The notes beneath the pieces were generated by a model. The model was not told the DNA's origin. It ran no database searches and saw only the letters and a program-made list of their open reading frames with translations. 64,000 nucleotides of DNA, from NCBI GenBank assembly GCA_947247005.1, contig OX365957.1:10946817-11010816 (forward strand). Reading direction: 5' to 3'. This stretch comes from Spisula solida. Taxonomy: Eukaryota > Mollusca > Bivalvia > Venerida > Mactridae. Made by a program: the position numbers and the translations under genes. Below are positions 24,026-36,565 of the stretch, one piece after another (the first letter of the stretch is position 1; each line of letters starts with the position of its first letter).

Positions 24026-25147
24026 GGTAAAGCCCCTGTCACACAGTGGCGAGTTGGAGCTACGAGTTGTTGCGAGTTTTAACTCGTCACAACTCGGCCG
24101 GTGTCGTGTAGATCTTGTACGCATGTCGTCCTATGTCGCAGTGATGTCTTCTTATGTCGCCATAACTCTCCAAGGCTCGGTGTGATTTTTAAACCGTTTA
24201 AATTTCTCGCCGAACTTTTCGTCTCGTACACGTGTCGTGGACGTGTCGAAGGAATCTCGCGCATTCTCGAACAGATGTCGTAGACATGTCTTCCTATGTC
24301 GTAGCAACTCGTCAAATAAAATAGATCTACGACAACGTACGAGTTTGTTACGAGTTTGGTAGACTTGTGTGCGATATCTGCTCGACGTACAGCGAGTTCG
24401 CACGACGCCACTGCGACATCTATACGATATTCGGCGAGTTTTGTGCGACTTGTTACGACATTACCGCGAGTCGGTGGCGACATGGTTAAAATTCCTTCGA
24501 GCTCCAGACTGCTTTGTAACACCATACCATTCTTCTGTCAGAGGGTACATGTTGCCACGGTGTTCATTTGGTCTTAAATCAACATAACTTTGTTTATATT
24601 ACAGTACCTGTAAAATATGTTAATGATCGTGTTATCATGCTTTACATGAACCGAAAATAATTAAGAACTCATTTGTTTGAACTTGTTTCGCCTGGTACTG
24701 ATGCAACTAGACAATGACAGAGTTTCCATGCTCCAAATGTGCAATATTTGAGTGCAATAGCTCTGCGTGTAAATAAATGAATACTGACCCAATGGTAAGG
24801 GCTACCGTATTTACAGATATTTGGCAATTATCGCCATCACTCGCCCGTCTCTCGTAGTTTATCGGCATAAACTCGTACTGATGTCGTCATAAGTCGTACA
24901 AACTCGTCTACACTCGTACAGTTCTCGAAGACATGTCTCCGAATGTCGAAAAGATGTCGTACTCATATCGTGTATAAATCCGCTTAACTCGTGTTAGATA
25001 TGAAATACTCGTACAAATGTCGTGTCAATGTCCAAGAAATATCGAACGAATGTCGCATTGAAAAAAATCGACTGCCGAGTCATGCACTTTTCGGCGAGTT
25101 ATAACTCGCCAGAACTCGTACATAACTCATACATACAGGGTCTTAAA
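24026..25147. repeat. TCG/ACTCGT-rich compositional island, probable decayed element
   Basis: Two blocks (about 24040-24500 and 24840-25140) are saturated with short motifs such as ATGTCGT, ACTCGTC and TACGAGT. Between them lies ordinary AT-rich sequence at 24560-24830. The left edge TAAAGCCCCTGTCACACAGT and right edge ACAGGGTCTTA are roughly inverted. Overlapping open frames on both strands (up to 148 codons) follow from the TCG-rich composition. The left end resembles TAAAGCCTAGGTCCCACTGA of the MITE at 1832. Confidence 0.6.
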
Positions 25148-25743
25148 AATGAAGTCGGATCACACGATTCTTACGGTGACTATGTCGATCCTAACTTTTG
25201 TTCCTAAGCCACTAGATGAGGCAATGACCTTAACCCACCAACCCACGGTACTGCAATTTTATATAATATGAAAGTCCTAATCTTACATAAAACGGTTAGA
25301 TTTATATCATTTTATACCGATTGTTATATAAAACCACGACATTATATCCTGACATATTGACAAATCTCACTCCGCGATACGTTATACAAAGTTAGATATA
25401 CGGCGTGTTGCTATTTGAATTCAGTGAGGACAATATATCAGATAATCATGGCTCGCTGCACGAAATCCATTTAAACATCGGTAAATAAATGATGGAATTA
25501 CTAGAACCATGCAACACTGATACGTTTATCAAAAGTTATAAAAGTCGCGGTGGGTAAACGACACTGGAACTATAAATGGTAGCATTTACCGCTGACCGAT
25601 ATTTCTGTTCAACAGTCTTGACGTGGGAATGTTTTCAGGTATCAGAAAGCAAAGGAAATGGATAATATTATATTTTAGAAATGTATAATAAATAGACACG
25701 CACGCACGTGGTTTATATAGCAAAATGTAAACAAAATATTTAA

Positions 25744-25823
25744 AATGGGTGGGATTCGAACCCAACGAAAAATATCTATTTAGATCCATATTCAGTAAGC
25801 TTAACCAGCTGCGCCATGGAGAA
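25744..25823 (-). mobile_element. tRNA-like sequence, probably a SINE head or pseudogene
   Basis: On the - strand TGGCGCAGCTGGTTAAG (A box, D arm) and GGGTTCGAATCCC (T arm) are well formed. The 5' and 3' acceptor sequences do not pair, and the anticodon region is too long and AT-rich, so I do not call a functional tRNA. Confidence 0.4.
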
Positions 25824-25900
25824 CGAAATAAGATACAATTTTCAATAATTGTTTCTATTCTGCATGGTGAAAATACACCCCTTTTAACTTGATTAATGCA

Positions 25901-26124
25901 TTATTAAAAGTACCGTTACGGCCGAATGAGTGTGGTTTATCTATACCATGATTATTTCATTATTAAAAGTACCGTTACGGCCGAATGAGTGTGGTTTATC
26001 TATACCATGATTATTTCATTATTATAAGTACCGTTACGGCCGAATGAGTGTGGTGTATCTATACCATGATTATTTCATTATTATAAGTACCGTTACGGCC
26101 GAATGAGTGTGGTTTATCTATACT
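25901..26124. repeat. 59-bp tandem repeat, four units
   Basis: Units start TTATTAAAAGTACCGTTACG at 25901, 25960, 26019 and 26078. They are almost identical; units 3 and 4 share TTATAAG in place of TTAAAAG. Confidence 0.95.
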
Positions 26125-26939
26125 AGTTATCTTTATAACACATTCTGACTTCAGTGTTATGTTCCGTTGTATTTTATCGACTTCTTGTTGCCTCCCATGA
26201 CCAACGTATCACGTGACTAACCCGCACCCTGTCTCCTTGTCAAGTAACTTATTATATTCCAAGTAAAGCTAATTTGAAACCAAGTGTTTCTCGTTCTGAC
26301 GTCAGTCTTTCAAAGGACCTGACAGGCAGGGGGCGTGCTCCCCCTTCAATTCAACAAATCATTCATCAAACTTCATGAGAAACGTTGTTCAGTTACAAGA
26401 TAATACATTTCAATAAGTCTAGAAAACATAAAACAATGCATCAAGTTCAAGATCAATGGTTTCCGATGTAAGTGTACACACTTTGTATGGCGGTCATAAT
26501 GGCGAGGATTAAAATAGTTCCATTGACAAATGCATTAACAATGCACGAGTTCTACATTGTTGTATTTGAGTATTGTACGACGCTGAAGAGAAATTCACAT
26601 AAAAAGGTAATTGTCTTTAATATCAAAATATCGGAAACTTATTGAATTTGAAATAAAAATATTTCATACAGACATTCTGTTAATTAATTGTCAACAATTT
26701 CAATATGTTTTCATTCTCAACCTGAATTATTTATCAGAATTATTGTGAAATTGGCTGAGAGACAGGACCACAATTAATTGGAAACTAGTTGTATTGTACG
26801 AGAGGTGCCATGCTTAACGTACATGGCAATTAAAAAACACTCTAGAGGGCGAGTTTCCTTTTGTCTTAGAATTGCGGTTAACTTTAACCCTTGTGCTGTA
26901 TATGTCTTATTTGTACGTATCTGACAATAGAATATTGTC
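26125..26939. other. Unassigned sequence
   Basis: Contains a CRE palindrome at 26297-26304. No gene-like structure. Confidence 0.35.
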
Positions 26940-27104
26940 GCATAAGTTGTAAATGAACACTAACAAACTGAGCGAGATTTGAGCCCATGACCCCAATACA
27001 GTCGGTATGGTCGATGTTGCTTCAGTGCTAGGCCCCTTCGTCGTTGATGTCACAGGTTCGAGTCCCAGCCACCGGGCGAGTGTTCATATACGACTTATAA
27101 AGAT
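26940..27104. mobile_element. Small inverted-repeat element with tRNA-like interior
   Basis: Ends CATAAGTTGTAAATGAACAC and, inverted, GTGTTCATATACGACTTAT (about 20 bp). The interior has GGTTCGAGTCCCAGCC, a B-box-like motif, but no matching A box. Confidence 0.55.
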
Positions 27105-27221
27105 AGTTGTTTCTGCTTATACGCAATGAGGATTTTGTATGCGACTTCCTTAAAATACAACGTAAATGACAACGTTTATCTATCATATGTTATATGGTGT
27201 GCTGATTGTAAGGCCTTGAAA

Positions 27222-29520
27222 GTATTTACTCAACAAAATAAAGAAACTACATTATTCATAATAACAAAGTTCAAACATCATGACATTTTAACTGCCCACC
27301 CCGTTGAGAATTCAAGGGAAAGCAACATAGACTTACTGAACGAAAGGGGAATAGGGGAATAACTGATTTTATTAAAACAGCATTATACGAATTCAAACTA
27401 ACCGTTCATGGGCTGTTGACCTGTTGTAATGTTGTAAACATCTATACACGTATTGTTGTTAAGAAAAACAAGTTCGATACTGAAAACATCTAACGCTAAT
27501 TAATGCAGTTTGAGTCAAACATTGATATGCTTCAGATTACCTCCCTTTGAATTAAAATAAGAGCTTATTTACTATTGCGTTTTTTGTCAACTGTTTGCAT
27601 AAACTGTTAATTTCTTGAACGAAATGGGTCGGCTGTAGTCCACTGCATACCATACCACTAATTTTATCAATACACGGGACTTAAGGTGAATACAGGGTCA
27701 ACTGAAATTGCGTCTATGGAAATCTGACCTAAAATATTGTGAAGTTTCTTTTTTGTTGGGTATATATAAAACTGAATACCGGTAAACACAAACTGTCACA
27801 ATTAGCAGACGACATAGCAATTATCATTGATGGCTCTCACTAGTGAAACTCTCAACGAAAGTTTAACTTTATTATCAGGTTTTACATCTCTCTCAGGTCA
27901 TAGAAGTTAATTTTGATTAAAAAAGTAGTCTGAATTGGGAAACAAAAGTATATGTCTTATACCATAAATTAAATTGAAACTGTCTTGGAATCAAATTGGA
28001 AGTGATGAAATTGGCCCATTGGGAAAATCTTAATAATTGGGACTTTGATACAATGTCGTTTCAGCCACATGTTTACGTCCATTCTTATTGGTATTAAAAC
28101 CCTAAATGATTAATTCCCTGGCAGGGTAAAGTTAGAAGAAAGAAAGAAACAAAATTATTCATACGGTGGATTAGGAATGGTAGACATATTAGCGTTTGTA
28201 TTCTCGTAGAAAATTACTTGGATAAGAAGAATTTTACAAACAAATACCCGGTACTATTGCAAAATAAAATATAGGCATGTTGGGTACCTAAATAGTTGTT
28301 AAAAGGTGCATATTAATTTATATGTAATACGTGTATTGAATGCGTATATCAAAAGTGGCTTTAAAATAATAGTACGCGCCTATTTATCAGGTTCTACAGT
28401 ACCGTATTGTAATCACTTCCCTCACAGCGTGAGGCAGTCTATAGAAAGCGGCTAGCTAGTACAGCGACACCATATGATTGTATAACAGTACTTTGCAGAC
28501 CGTATACGATTCATTGATAAAACCATCACTTGACCGTAGTCTGAAGTTCCTAAAAATAGCTTTTCAGCCGGGACATTTGATGAACCCGTCATTTTCGTAT
28601 TATGAAACAAGTTCGGTATCGGCCGGTGTAGTGATTTTTTTGCAAAAATATCGATTTAACGAACAGTTTCACAATAATTTTTTATCTTTAAATAAACAAA
28701 TGTTGCTGATTGGCTTAAATCAGTTAAAACATTTGGAGAAACATGTAGCAGTATTAGGAATGTTGACAGTTTCTGGAACTATTTGAATGCGGATTCACAT
28801 AGCAGCCTAAAGGCGGTTACTTTTGTATTAAGAAATGGGCAATGGTAGCAATGCGAGGCTTAAACGCCTACCAAAAACGGCGATTATACGTACTTTCACA
28901 ATATTTTGAAAAAATCACGAAATTTAGTACCAACGAAATTAAGTGAACCAACAATAGTAAGTACAAAAAATGTAGATACATATACTCAACAACAAAAAAC
29001 GTTACCATAGTTAAGGTACGATATACCATTGACGCAACTTTAGTCGACTCTGTATTCAAGTAAAGGTCCCGTGCATTAATAAAATTAGTAGTATGGTATG
29101 CAGTGGACTCGTCAACTCATTTCGTTCAAGAAATTAACAGTTTATGCAACCCAGTTGATCGAAAACGCAACAGTAAATAAGCTCCTAATGGTAATTTACA
29201 ACATACCAATGTTTGATTCGAACTGCATTAATCAGCGTTAGACATTTTCAGTATCAAACTTGTTTTTCTAAACATACGTGTATTGATGTTTGCAACATTA
29301 AAACAGGTCAACAGCCCATGAACGTAGAGTTTGAATACGCATTATGCTGTTTTAATAATATCAGTTATTCCCATTTCCGTTCAGTAATTCTGTGCTGTTT
29401 TCCCTGGAATTCTTCAACGGGGTAGGCAGTTAAAGTGTAACGATGTCTGAACTAAGTTAATACTAGTACATTGTAACACTATATGAATAATTTAAAGTGT
29501 TTTTTGTTGAGTATATTATG
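27222..29520. repeat. 2.3-kb inverted repeat (two ~550-bp arms)
   Basis: The left arm, 27222 to about 27775, is inverted at about 28970-29520. Matching landmarks include TTTCTTGAACGAAATG / CATTTCGTTCAAGAAA, CCATGGGCTGTTGACCTG-like blocks and CCCACCCCGTTGAGAATTC / GAATTCTTCAACGGGGTAGG. The arms are clearly diverged, so it is old. The centre holds a LINE relic and an unrecognised 102-codon open frame (28478-28786). Confidence 0.85.
27787..28150 (+). mobile_element. LINE reverse transcriptase relic (ADD box), broken
   Basis: KLSQLADDIAIIIDGS matches the conserved (Y/F)ADD catalytic-box context of LINE reverse transcriptases. After a frame change, SETLNESLTLLSGFTSLSG matches the segment usually found next. 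Stops and frameshifts show it is dead. The family cannot be fixed from so short a piece. Confidence 0.7.
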
Positions 29521-30769
29521 TATCATTGATATCATTTAGCATTAATAAATTAACTAATTGAAGCACGCTTTTAAAATGTCTAATACCCTATACAAATTGT
29601 AGAACTGATACAATGGAAAGATGTATTAATGTATCGTTTAGATATAATAAACCTAAACCATCAATGAGCGATATCCAATAATTAGCTTTTCCAATTTTCT
29701 AAAACCCAAACATCATGGTAGGTGACAATGGAATATTTTATAAAGTAAGGTTTGAGATAGGAGTGCACACAATAGGAGGCCTCGTGAATGAGATGGGTTA
29801 GGCAAATAAGGTATGTATCTACCAAACATAAACACATCTGTAAGCACATGAATATCGATACAGAATCCCACTCTGATCAAGTATGACGGAGTTTGAGTAC
29901 TCAAACAGCTTCTTCAAATAAACGATCTATCAGACTTTGCACGTATTGCACACATACATGACTTAAATAGTGTTCCTGTCACCTTATAACTATTGAATGC
30001 TAGTATAGTCAATATACCTATTTGACAATCTATATACAGGTTATCATAGATTTATTTAATATGTTTACTTAATCCCAGGAATAAAAGCAATGTGCTAAAT
30101 ACGTTAACATTCATTTACCCTATTGATACTACCTTTTGTTAGTAGTGTGCACCAGTCAATATTTGGGGGGCGGCGGACGACCCAGGCGAAATTAGAAATT
30201 TTTAATTTTTGATGTCTAAAACCCCACCCTGGAGACAATGCTTACTGTCAAAATCCCCACCATAGAGCATAGTTTTTCATCCGGGTACTTTAATAAAAAC
30301 ACGAATACAAGTGTTCGGAAAATTCGGAAAATAGCTATTAATAAAGCTAATGTTATATGTTTGTATATATCCGACGTAAAATAAATCTTCTCGTATCTTG
30401 TATCTTTAAGTATCACTGTCGTCTTTGGCGGTGTCGAAATTCCCGGACCAAACTCTATTCTCGATAAGGTTATCAAATTCCCGCCTGTCGGGAAGATTCG
30501 TCTGTCTAATTCCCCCTGTATTCCCCTGGGCGGTCATAATATTGACTGGTGTATTGTGATAAACATGTGTACTAGCACGAACTCTCCTCTTGAGGAGTTA
30601 AAAAAATGTTTGAGTACAGATAAAAACCTGTCCATGTCGATATTTATAACATGCTCGAAATTAGAAGTAGCAAGCGTATAATTTTGTTTATGCAACAAAC
30701 CGAAATTGAAAAGTACCAGTACAATAGGTTGATTGTCGCTATTTAATGACAAAACGCCTTCAGGAAGTG
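29521..30769. other. Unassigned sequence
   Basis: A GGGGGGCGGCGG run near 30165 is the only compositional landmark. No feature recognised. Confidence 0.4.
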
Positions 30770-31430
30770 CACATGTGTCATTTGGGACTATCATTAGGCA
30801 CGCAGAACTGCCTGTGTGTCATATGGGACTAACTTTTGGTGCACAGAACTGCCTGTGTGTCATATGGGACTAACTTTTGGTGCACAGAACTGCCTGTGTG
30901 TCATATGGGACTAACTTTTGGTGCACAGAACTGCCTGTGTGTCATATGGGACTAACTTTTGGTGCACAGAACTGCCTGTGTGTCATATGGGACTAACTTT
31001 TGGTGCACAGAACTGCCTGTGTGTCATATGGGACTAACTTTTGGTGCACAGAACTGCCTGTGTGTCATATGGGACTAACTTTTGGTGCACAGAACTGCCT
31101 GTGTGTCATATGGGACTAACTTTTGGTGTCCACTGCCTGTGGGTCTTATGGGACTAACGTTTGGTGTCCAGAACTGTTTTCGCGTAATATGTGACTAACT
31201 ATTGGTGCCTAGAACTGTATTCGGGTCATATGGGACTAACATTTGGTGCACAGAACTGCCTGTGGGTCTTATGGGACTAACTTTTGGTGCCCTGAACTGT
31301 ATGTGGGTCATCTGGGATTAACCTTTGGTACACAATATTGATTTCGGGTCATGTGTGTGGGACTAACTCTTGGTACCCAGAACTGTATTGCGGGTCATCA
31401 GGAACTAACCGTTGTACACTGAACTACTGG
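30770..31430. repeat. 41-bp minisatellite with one homogeneous and one decayed end
   Basis: About 15 units of CATATGGGACTAACTTTTGG followed by TGCACAGAACTGCCTGTGTG. Units from about 30810 to 31110 are nearly identical; from 31120 on they diverge step by step. 41 is not a multiple of three, so there is no coding role. Confidence 0.95.
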
Positions 31431-31523
31431 CGGGTTATCTATATCGTACCTAGACAATGCACATGATATATTATACCTACACTACATCGACGTGCTTAAA
31501 CTACGGGCTTGTTTTGATGGTTC

Positions 31524-31782
31524 TCTATATTTCGAGTATTCATAACATTCGGCCTATCTATATTTCGAGTATTCATAACATTCGGCCTATCTATATTTCG
31601 AGTATTCAAAACATTCGGCCTATCTATATTTCGAGTATTCATAACATTCGGCCTATCTATATTTCGAGTATTCATAACATTCGGCCTATCTATATTTCGA
31701 GTATTCATAACATTCGGCCTATCTATATTTCGAGTATTCATAACATTTGGCCTATCTATATTTCGAGTATTCATAACATTTA
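31524..31782. repeat. 33-bp minisatellite, eight units, open on both strands
   Basis: Unit TATATTTCGAGTATTCATAA then CATTCGGCCTATC. Eleven codons per unit give IYISSIHNIRP on + and MNTRNIDRPNV on -, both stop-free. Confidence 0.95.
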
Positions 31783-31870
31783 TAAATGTTTTAGCTTAAT
31801 TGCGAAAGAAATCTATAGGAAATATACCTCAGGCAGCTTTAAGACATTGTGCATAGACATACATTGTACA

Positions 31871-32210
31871 TATCGCTGGCTTAGAATTAGAATACAGGTA
31901 AGTGCTACTTACGAGCTTATAAGACTGATACATATTTGAAATCTGCATCACAATGCGCTTCTTATGAGCCTATTTTAATGAAAATCGGAAATTGTCATGC
32001 TGACCAAACTGAAGTTGAAAAGGCTTGTTTTTCGATACGTAAAGAGTAGTTTCAGACGGTTGTTTCTTGTTCTCACAAAATTGATTGTACAACCGAGTAC
32101 AACCGGGCGCTTACGGACTTTGGTTTTTCCAAACGTAAAGAGCAGTTTTCAGACACTTTTTTCTTGTTTTCTCAAAATATTTACGACCTTCTAATTCAAA
32201 AACAGCGATA
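31871..32210 (+). mobile_element. MITE of the CGCTGGCTTAGAAT family, variant with duplicated 3' part
   Basis: Left end TATCGCTGGCTTAGAATTAG. It contains two successive versions of the CGTAAAGAGTAG...TTTCTTGTT segment joined by GATTGTACAACCGAGTACAA, then the normal right end ACGACCTTCTAATTC. The first version is shared with 38753-39006. Confidence 0.8.
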
Positions 32211-33057
32211 TGCATGTTTATGCCATGTACTGAAGTTGTACCACTTTTGGAACACGTTTAATGAAAGTAATTCTTGAAGTACATTTTCCAGTTTATTTTA
32301 ATTTGTTTCGTGCACCAAGCAGTGTCCATTAATGCAGATATTTTGTAGTGCATGCCTTTTTATCCATCACATTCACATTTAACCTTCAAGAAAAAGTGGG
32401 TAAAATAAATGAAATTGCCAAAGCACTTCAACTTCAAAGGTTTCAAATTTTGACATTTCAAAAACGATTTTGTCATTACTCGACCACGGAAACGAGTCGA
32501 TCTTCTAAATAGTATTGAAATAAAATCCTGCAAGTTCTTAAACTTGATTTGTCGTACACGAATTTATTACGTCTGTTACTATTACACAAACAACAAAGTT
32601 ACAAGGACGTAATTGAATGACTACAGGAAAAGTCGCCATTCCGACATTATGATGTAATCACATTATGAACACCCACGCCGACAAGTTTACATTGTTGAGT
32701 TTATTCTAGTGGCTAGAACATTTATCATTTAGACATAGAAAATCGTGATTTCCGTGAACTGGTAAATAGAAACTACTGAGACGATGACTGAACCCGACTA
32801 GAATGACTGAAGCGTTATTAAAGCACTTCATAGTCATATAAACGTTACGAACAATGTTACTTTGAAAATGAAAAGAGTTACTAGTGCACATGCATTAAAC
32901 CTAGCAGTAGTACTCTGAAGACACGATACGTTTATGAATAAGATATTCAACTAGAGTTTGTTCAGTAAAGAAAATAACACAAGACTAACATGTTCGTATG
33001 TTATAAAATACACATTGCATTTTTAAATATATGAGTGTTAAAATGAGATGTTCTCGA
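32211..33057. other. Unassigned AT-rich sequence
   Basis: No feature recognised. Confidence 0.4.
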
Positions 33058-33175
33058 CACAGGTAACTGTATCATTAATAAACAGTACCTAAAAAAATAT
33101 TTTTTTTTGTTAAATTTAGAATTATTATAATCATGTATTTTTAGGTACTGTTTATTAATGATACAGTTACCTGTG
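33058..33175. mobile_element. 118-bp hairpin MITE with perfect 38-bp arms (CACAGG ends)
   Basis: CACAGGTAACTGTATCATTA and following bases are perfectly inverted at the right end (TAATGATACAGTTACCTGTG). Flanks GTTCTCGA and GTTCTTGA match at 7 of 8 positions, which suggests an 8-bp target duplication as in hAT elements. Confidence 0.85.
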
Positions 33176-34653
33176 GTTCTTGACGTACAAATCGAAAAAC
33201 AACATATTTGGTCATATTGATTCAGTGGGAAACATATTCTCACAAATTCGATGAATCTATCAAATATAGCTAAAGAAGTTATTGATTCCGGCCATATCTT
33301 TCAGTCAGTAGAGTGATCAGACATATGGTAATGTACTAATTGAAGTAATATTCAATAAAATGATTATTGACAACGTGTATATTTAACATAATGAAGCAAC
33401 CGGGGTAATTAGAAGCTTATAAAGGTAAAACCTTCCCTCATTATCACATTCTGATCACTTCGGTCTTTATGCATTGCAATATAAGTGTATTTACCGGGAC
33501 AAACGGAAATGGCCGAGCTTCCACGATTGATATTATCAATCGATACAGAACATCATCCAATAAACAGCGAGAATATGTTCATTAATTTAAACAAAATGTA
33601 GGCGTCTTTACGACATGTTCTTTGAACTGTCTATTCGAAAAGTCTTATATAAATATCCTTTGCGGGAAATCACGATTAGATACTTTTAGCAAGAATTTAC
33701 GAGGATATTTGATATATACCCACCCAGCTTTCATTGTTGTATCGATAATTCGCGCGTCGATAAAATTTACATTAAAAGTAGAAGGGGAAATTTAGTTTAA
33801 CGCTTATAATTCCTTAACGGAATAAAGTATCAAATTTGTACATAGCACAAAAGTTTATTTAATCTTTACACGATACTATGGTTATTTTTAATTTTTTTTA
33901 AATCTAAAGCATAGGCGGGTATTTGAACTTTGAAAATTATCATTCTTGAATTACTCTATATTCTATGTAAAATTAGCGAATTTGACAGAAAGTGTCCGTT
34001 AAACTTGGTGTTTAATACTCAATATCAAATATATCACATGTGATATCAAAAATGTACACCCCACATTAGAAAGTAAATTTATCTTACTTTCGAAACATGT
34101 AAAAATAAATGAAATATTTTGAGGATATAAGCGGGTATCTGAACGTTGATTTTAATCATTACTTAAATTAATTTTGGTGCATATCCATTCGGTAAAGTTC
34201 GTTAGCTGCCGGACTTTACCGAGCTAATTATCTGACCAATTCAAATGATCGGATTATACAGCCTGCAATAAAACATATCTTATCTGTATGATTTTAAAGT
34301 TGAAGTGTGAAGACAATTTACCCAATAGATAATATGACTAATTTTCTACAAACTAACTGAAATAGTTGTTATAATTTTTAAAGCGGGATATTAAATCCAC
34401 GAAATTCGATTTTTAATTACTATGTTTTTAAAATGGATCCATATATCGTTCCTGATTTAATAGTGACAGTTTATTTTTATGCCTCATCTATATTAACATC
34501 ACCATATAATTTAAACAGAGACACCTGCGGTCTTTCTCACAGGAAATTCAGAATTATAAGAAACTAGAAACTTTTAATACAGTTTTAGAACAACTCGTTA
34601 TAATTAAATTGAATCTTAAATACAAGTATAGTAGATATCATGTTTGTATACAA
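33176..34653. other. Unassigned AT-rich sequence
   Basis: No feature recognised. Confidence 0.4.
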
Positions 34654-34890
34654 GGTTATTCACATGCAAATGTGCCCACCAGCCAGCCATTGGTTAATGA
34701 AAGGTTTTTAATGTTCATTCATCCAATAGACCGCCGGTGGCCACATTATGAGAGACCATGCTTCGCAGTTTTTATATGCAGGGTTATTCATATACAAGTG
34801 TGCCCACCAGCGAGCAATTGGTGAATGAAAGGTTTTACTGTTAATTCATCCAATAGACTGACGGTGGGCACTTTGCATATGAATAGGTGA
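34654..34890. mobile_element. Two tandem copies of the palindromic GCCCACCAGC element
   Basis: Copy 1 is about 34654-34755, copy 2 about 34781-34890. Each runs from GGTTATTCAxATxCAA through TGTGCCCACCAGC and AATTGGTxAATGAAAGG to the inverted ATTCATCCAATAG, then GGTGGGCAC and TGCATATGAATA. Related to 48384-48470. Confidence 0.7.
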
Positions 34891-36196
34891 CCTTTCCTAT
34901 ACAGACCCTGTATATTACATAACACTGGTTGCGAATCCCGACTGGATACGGTATGTTTTAATACGGGAATGTTGAACTTTATAGTACTATGTTGAATATA
35001 CCGGGCTTGATTTTTATATGCAATTAAAGTTATGAATTTAACTTGATTGAAACAAGTCTACGTTATGTATAAACTCTATTCCTGAAGATAGTGTTCTTAT
35101 TATAAAAATACTATTTAATTATATACCATTATGTAAAAATGTTGACATGTTGCACACATTTGTTCTATCTCATCATCATCTGTATTATAACGAGTAAAGA
35201 CAATACCATAGTATTCGTAATTTTAGTGAGTCGTACATCTTAAAACGGATTGATTACTTTCCCGATGCTGGTGCAAACCATGACTTTTCCACAGAGATTA
35301 AAATTTATTCGTAAAATAAAAAGTATTGCTCTGTCCTGAGTGACGTTTTACCTTTTATTTGGATAATAATACTTTGTAAACTTTTGATTACTTGACTTGA
35401 AAAAGTATATAAAAATGCGGTTTTACAACTCAGACATATTCTAAACTCAGAATCACGTTGCAGTGTTTTATTGACTTGGACTGAGCAACCTCCTGTTTTA
35501 AGCCATTATCATACAATTAAAAAAAATCCTCATATTAAAATCGCTGGAAAGTTAGTTAAATGTCAAAATGCCTATTTGTGTGACATTTCGGCTGAAACCT
35601 ATTATACCAGGTATATGCACTTAACACTCCCGTATTATTTGATTATACATAACATAACATTTATACAGTTGATTTCATAACCCACGGAATATAGACGATA
35701 CACATGTCATCATACAAACGCATAATTAAGTATATTTCTCCCACGTACATAGTAACAACACACACAATCAACGAAGTCTTAATCATAATGTTCTAAAGAC
35801 TAAATTATTTCATAAAGACAGAGACAAGTACCCTTCGCATGTACAAAATGTCAAAAATATAAAATGTATAATAATTATTGCTGTTTAGGCAAATGATAGG
35901 CATTAATTATATTCCGACTTCCCGTGGAGTTGGCACAGCGTGATTACGCAATCAAGATGAGATCGATCAGATTTGAACTGATATAGCTCCAAATAAGGAA
36001 GATAACTGTTGTTACTTGTTAGTTAAAGAAAATGGCAATATTGCCGTGAAACGAATTGTTGGACATGCCGGAAAATGGCAACATACGATATTAAGATTCA
36101 ACACACATTTACAGTCATATTATATAAGTTACTGACCTGCTTGTGTTAAAAAGTTGGTGAATGAATGTACAACATATGCCTGCTTAAAGTAGGTGA
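34891..36196. other. Unassigned; possible TATA element at 35406
   Basis: TATATAAAAA at 35406-35415, with CTCAGACA about 26 bp downstream and CAG/GTATAT at about 35610, could be another promoter and 5' exon. Support is weaker than at 21040. Confidence 0.2.
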
Positions 36197-36565
36197 TTGT
36201 TTAAGGTGGGTCGTTCCCTTTTAAGGTGGCGCTTTACGCTGCTAAACTTACTATTTCAGACTAAAAACCGTACACTTGTTCAAACAGTGAGCAAATTTAA
36301 TGCTCCTATCATTGAAATCATTCAAATCAGGATTGCATCGACTGTTTCACCAAAATGGGCAATATACAGTATACACCTTAATACTGTTGCATATAAAAGT
36401 AAGCGCATTTCATACTTTAATCATGGAAATATGGAGTGCATCGACTATTTCACCAAAATGGGTAACACATACCTAAATACAGTTGTATCTAGCAAAATAA
36501 TGGCCGTTTTGGGAGCGCTGAAGACTGTGTGCAGCTTCTTTAAGTTGACTGCGAAACGATGTTGA
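36197..36565 (+). repeat. Imperfect ~115-bp tandem duplication within an open frame
   Basis: GCATCGACTGTTTCACCAAA with ATGGGCAATATACAGTATAC recurs as GCATCGACTATTTCACCAAA with ATGGGTAACACATACCTAAA. The open frame across it (122 codons, starting at TTG) is not recognised. Confidence 0.5.

Noticed and set aside
31457..31939. 160-codon open frame on the + strand, and its - strand partner
   Set aside because: Produced by the 33-bp minisatellite, which has no stop in either direction; no ordinary coding sequence around it.
35945..35990. T-arm-like hairpin ATCAG-loop-CTGAT, considered as a mitochondrial tRNA insert
   Set aside because: No acceptor, D or anticodon arms could be paired around it.
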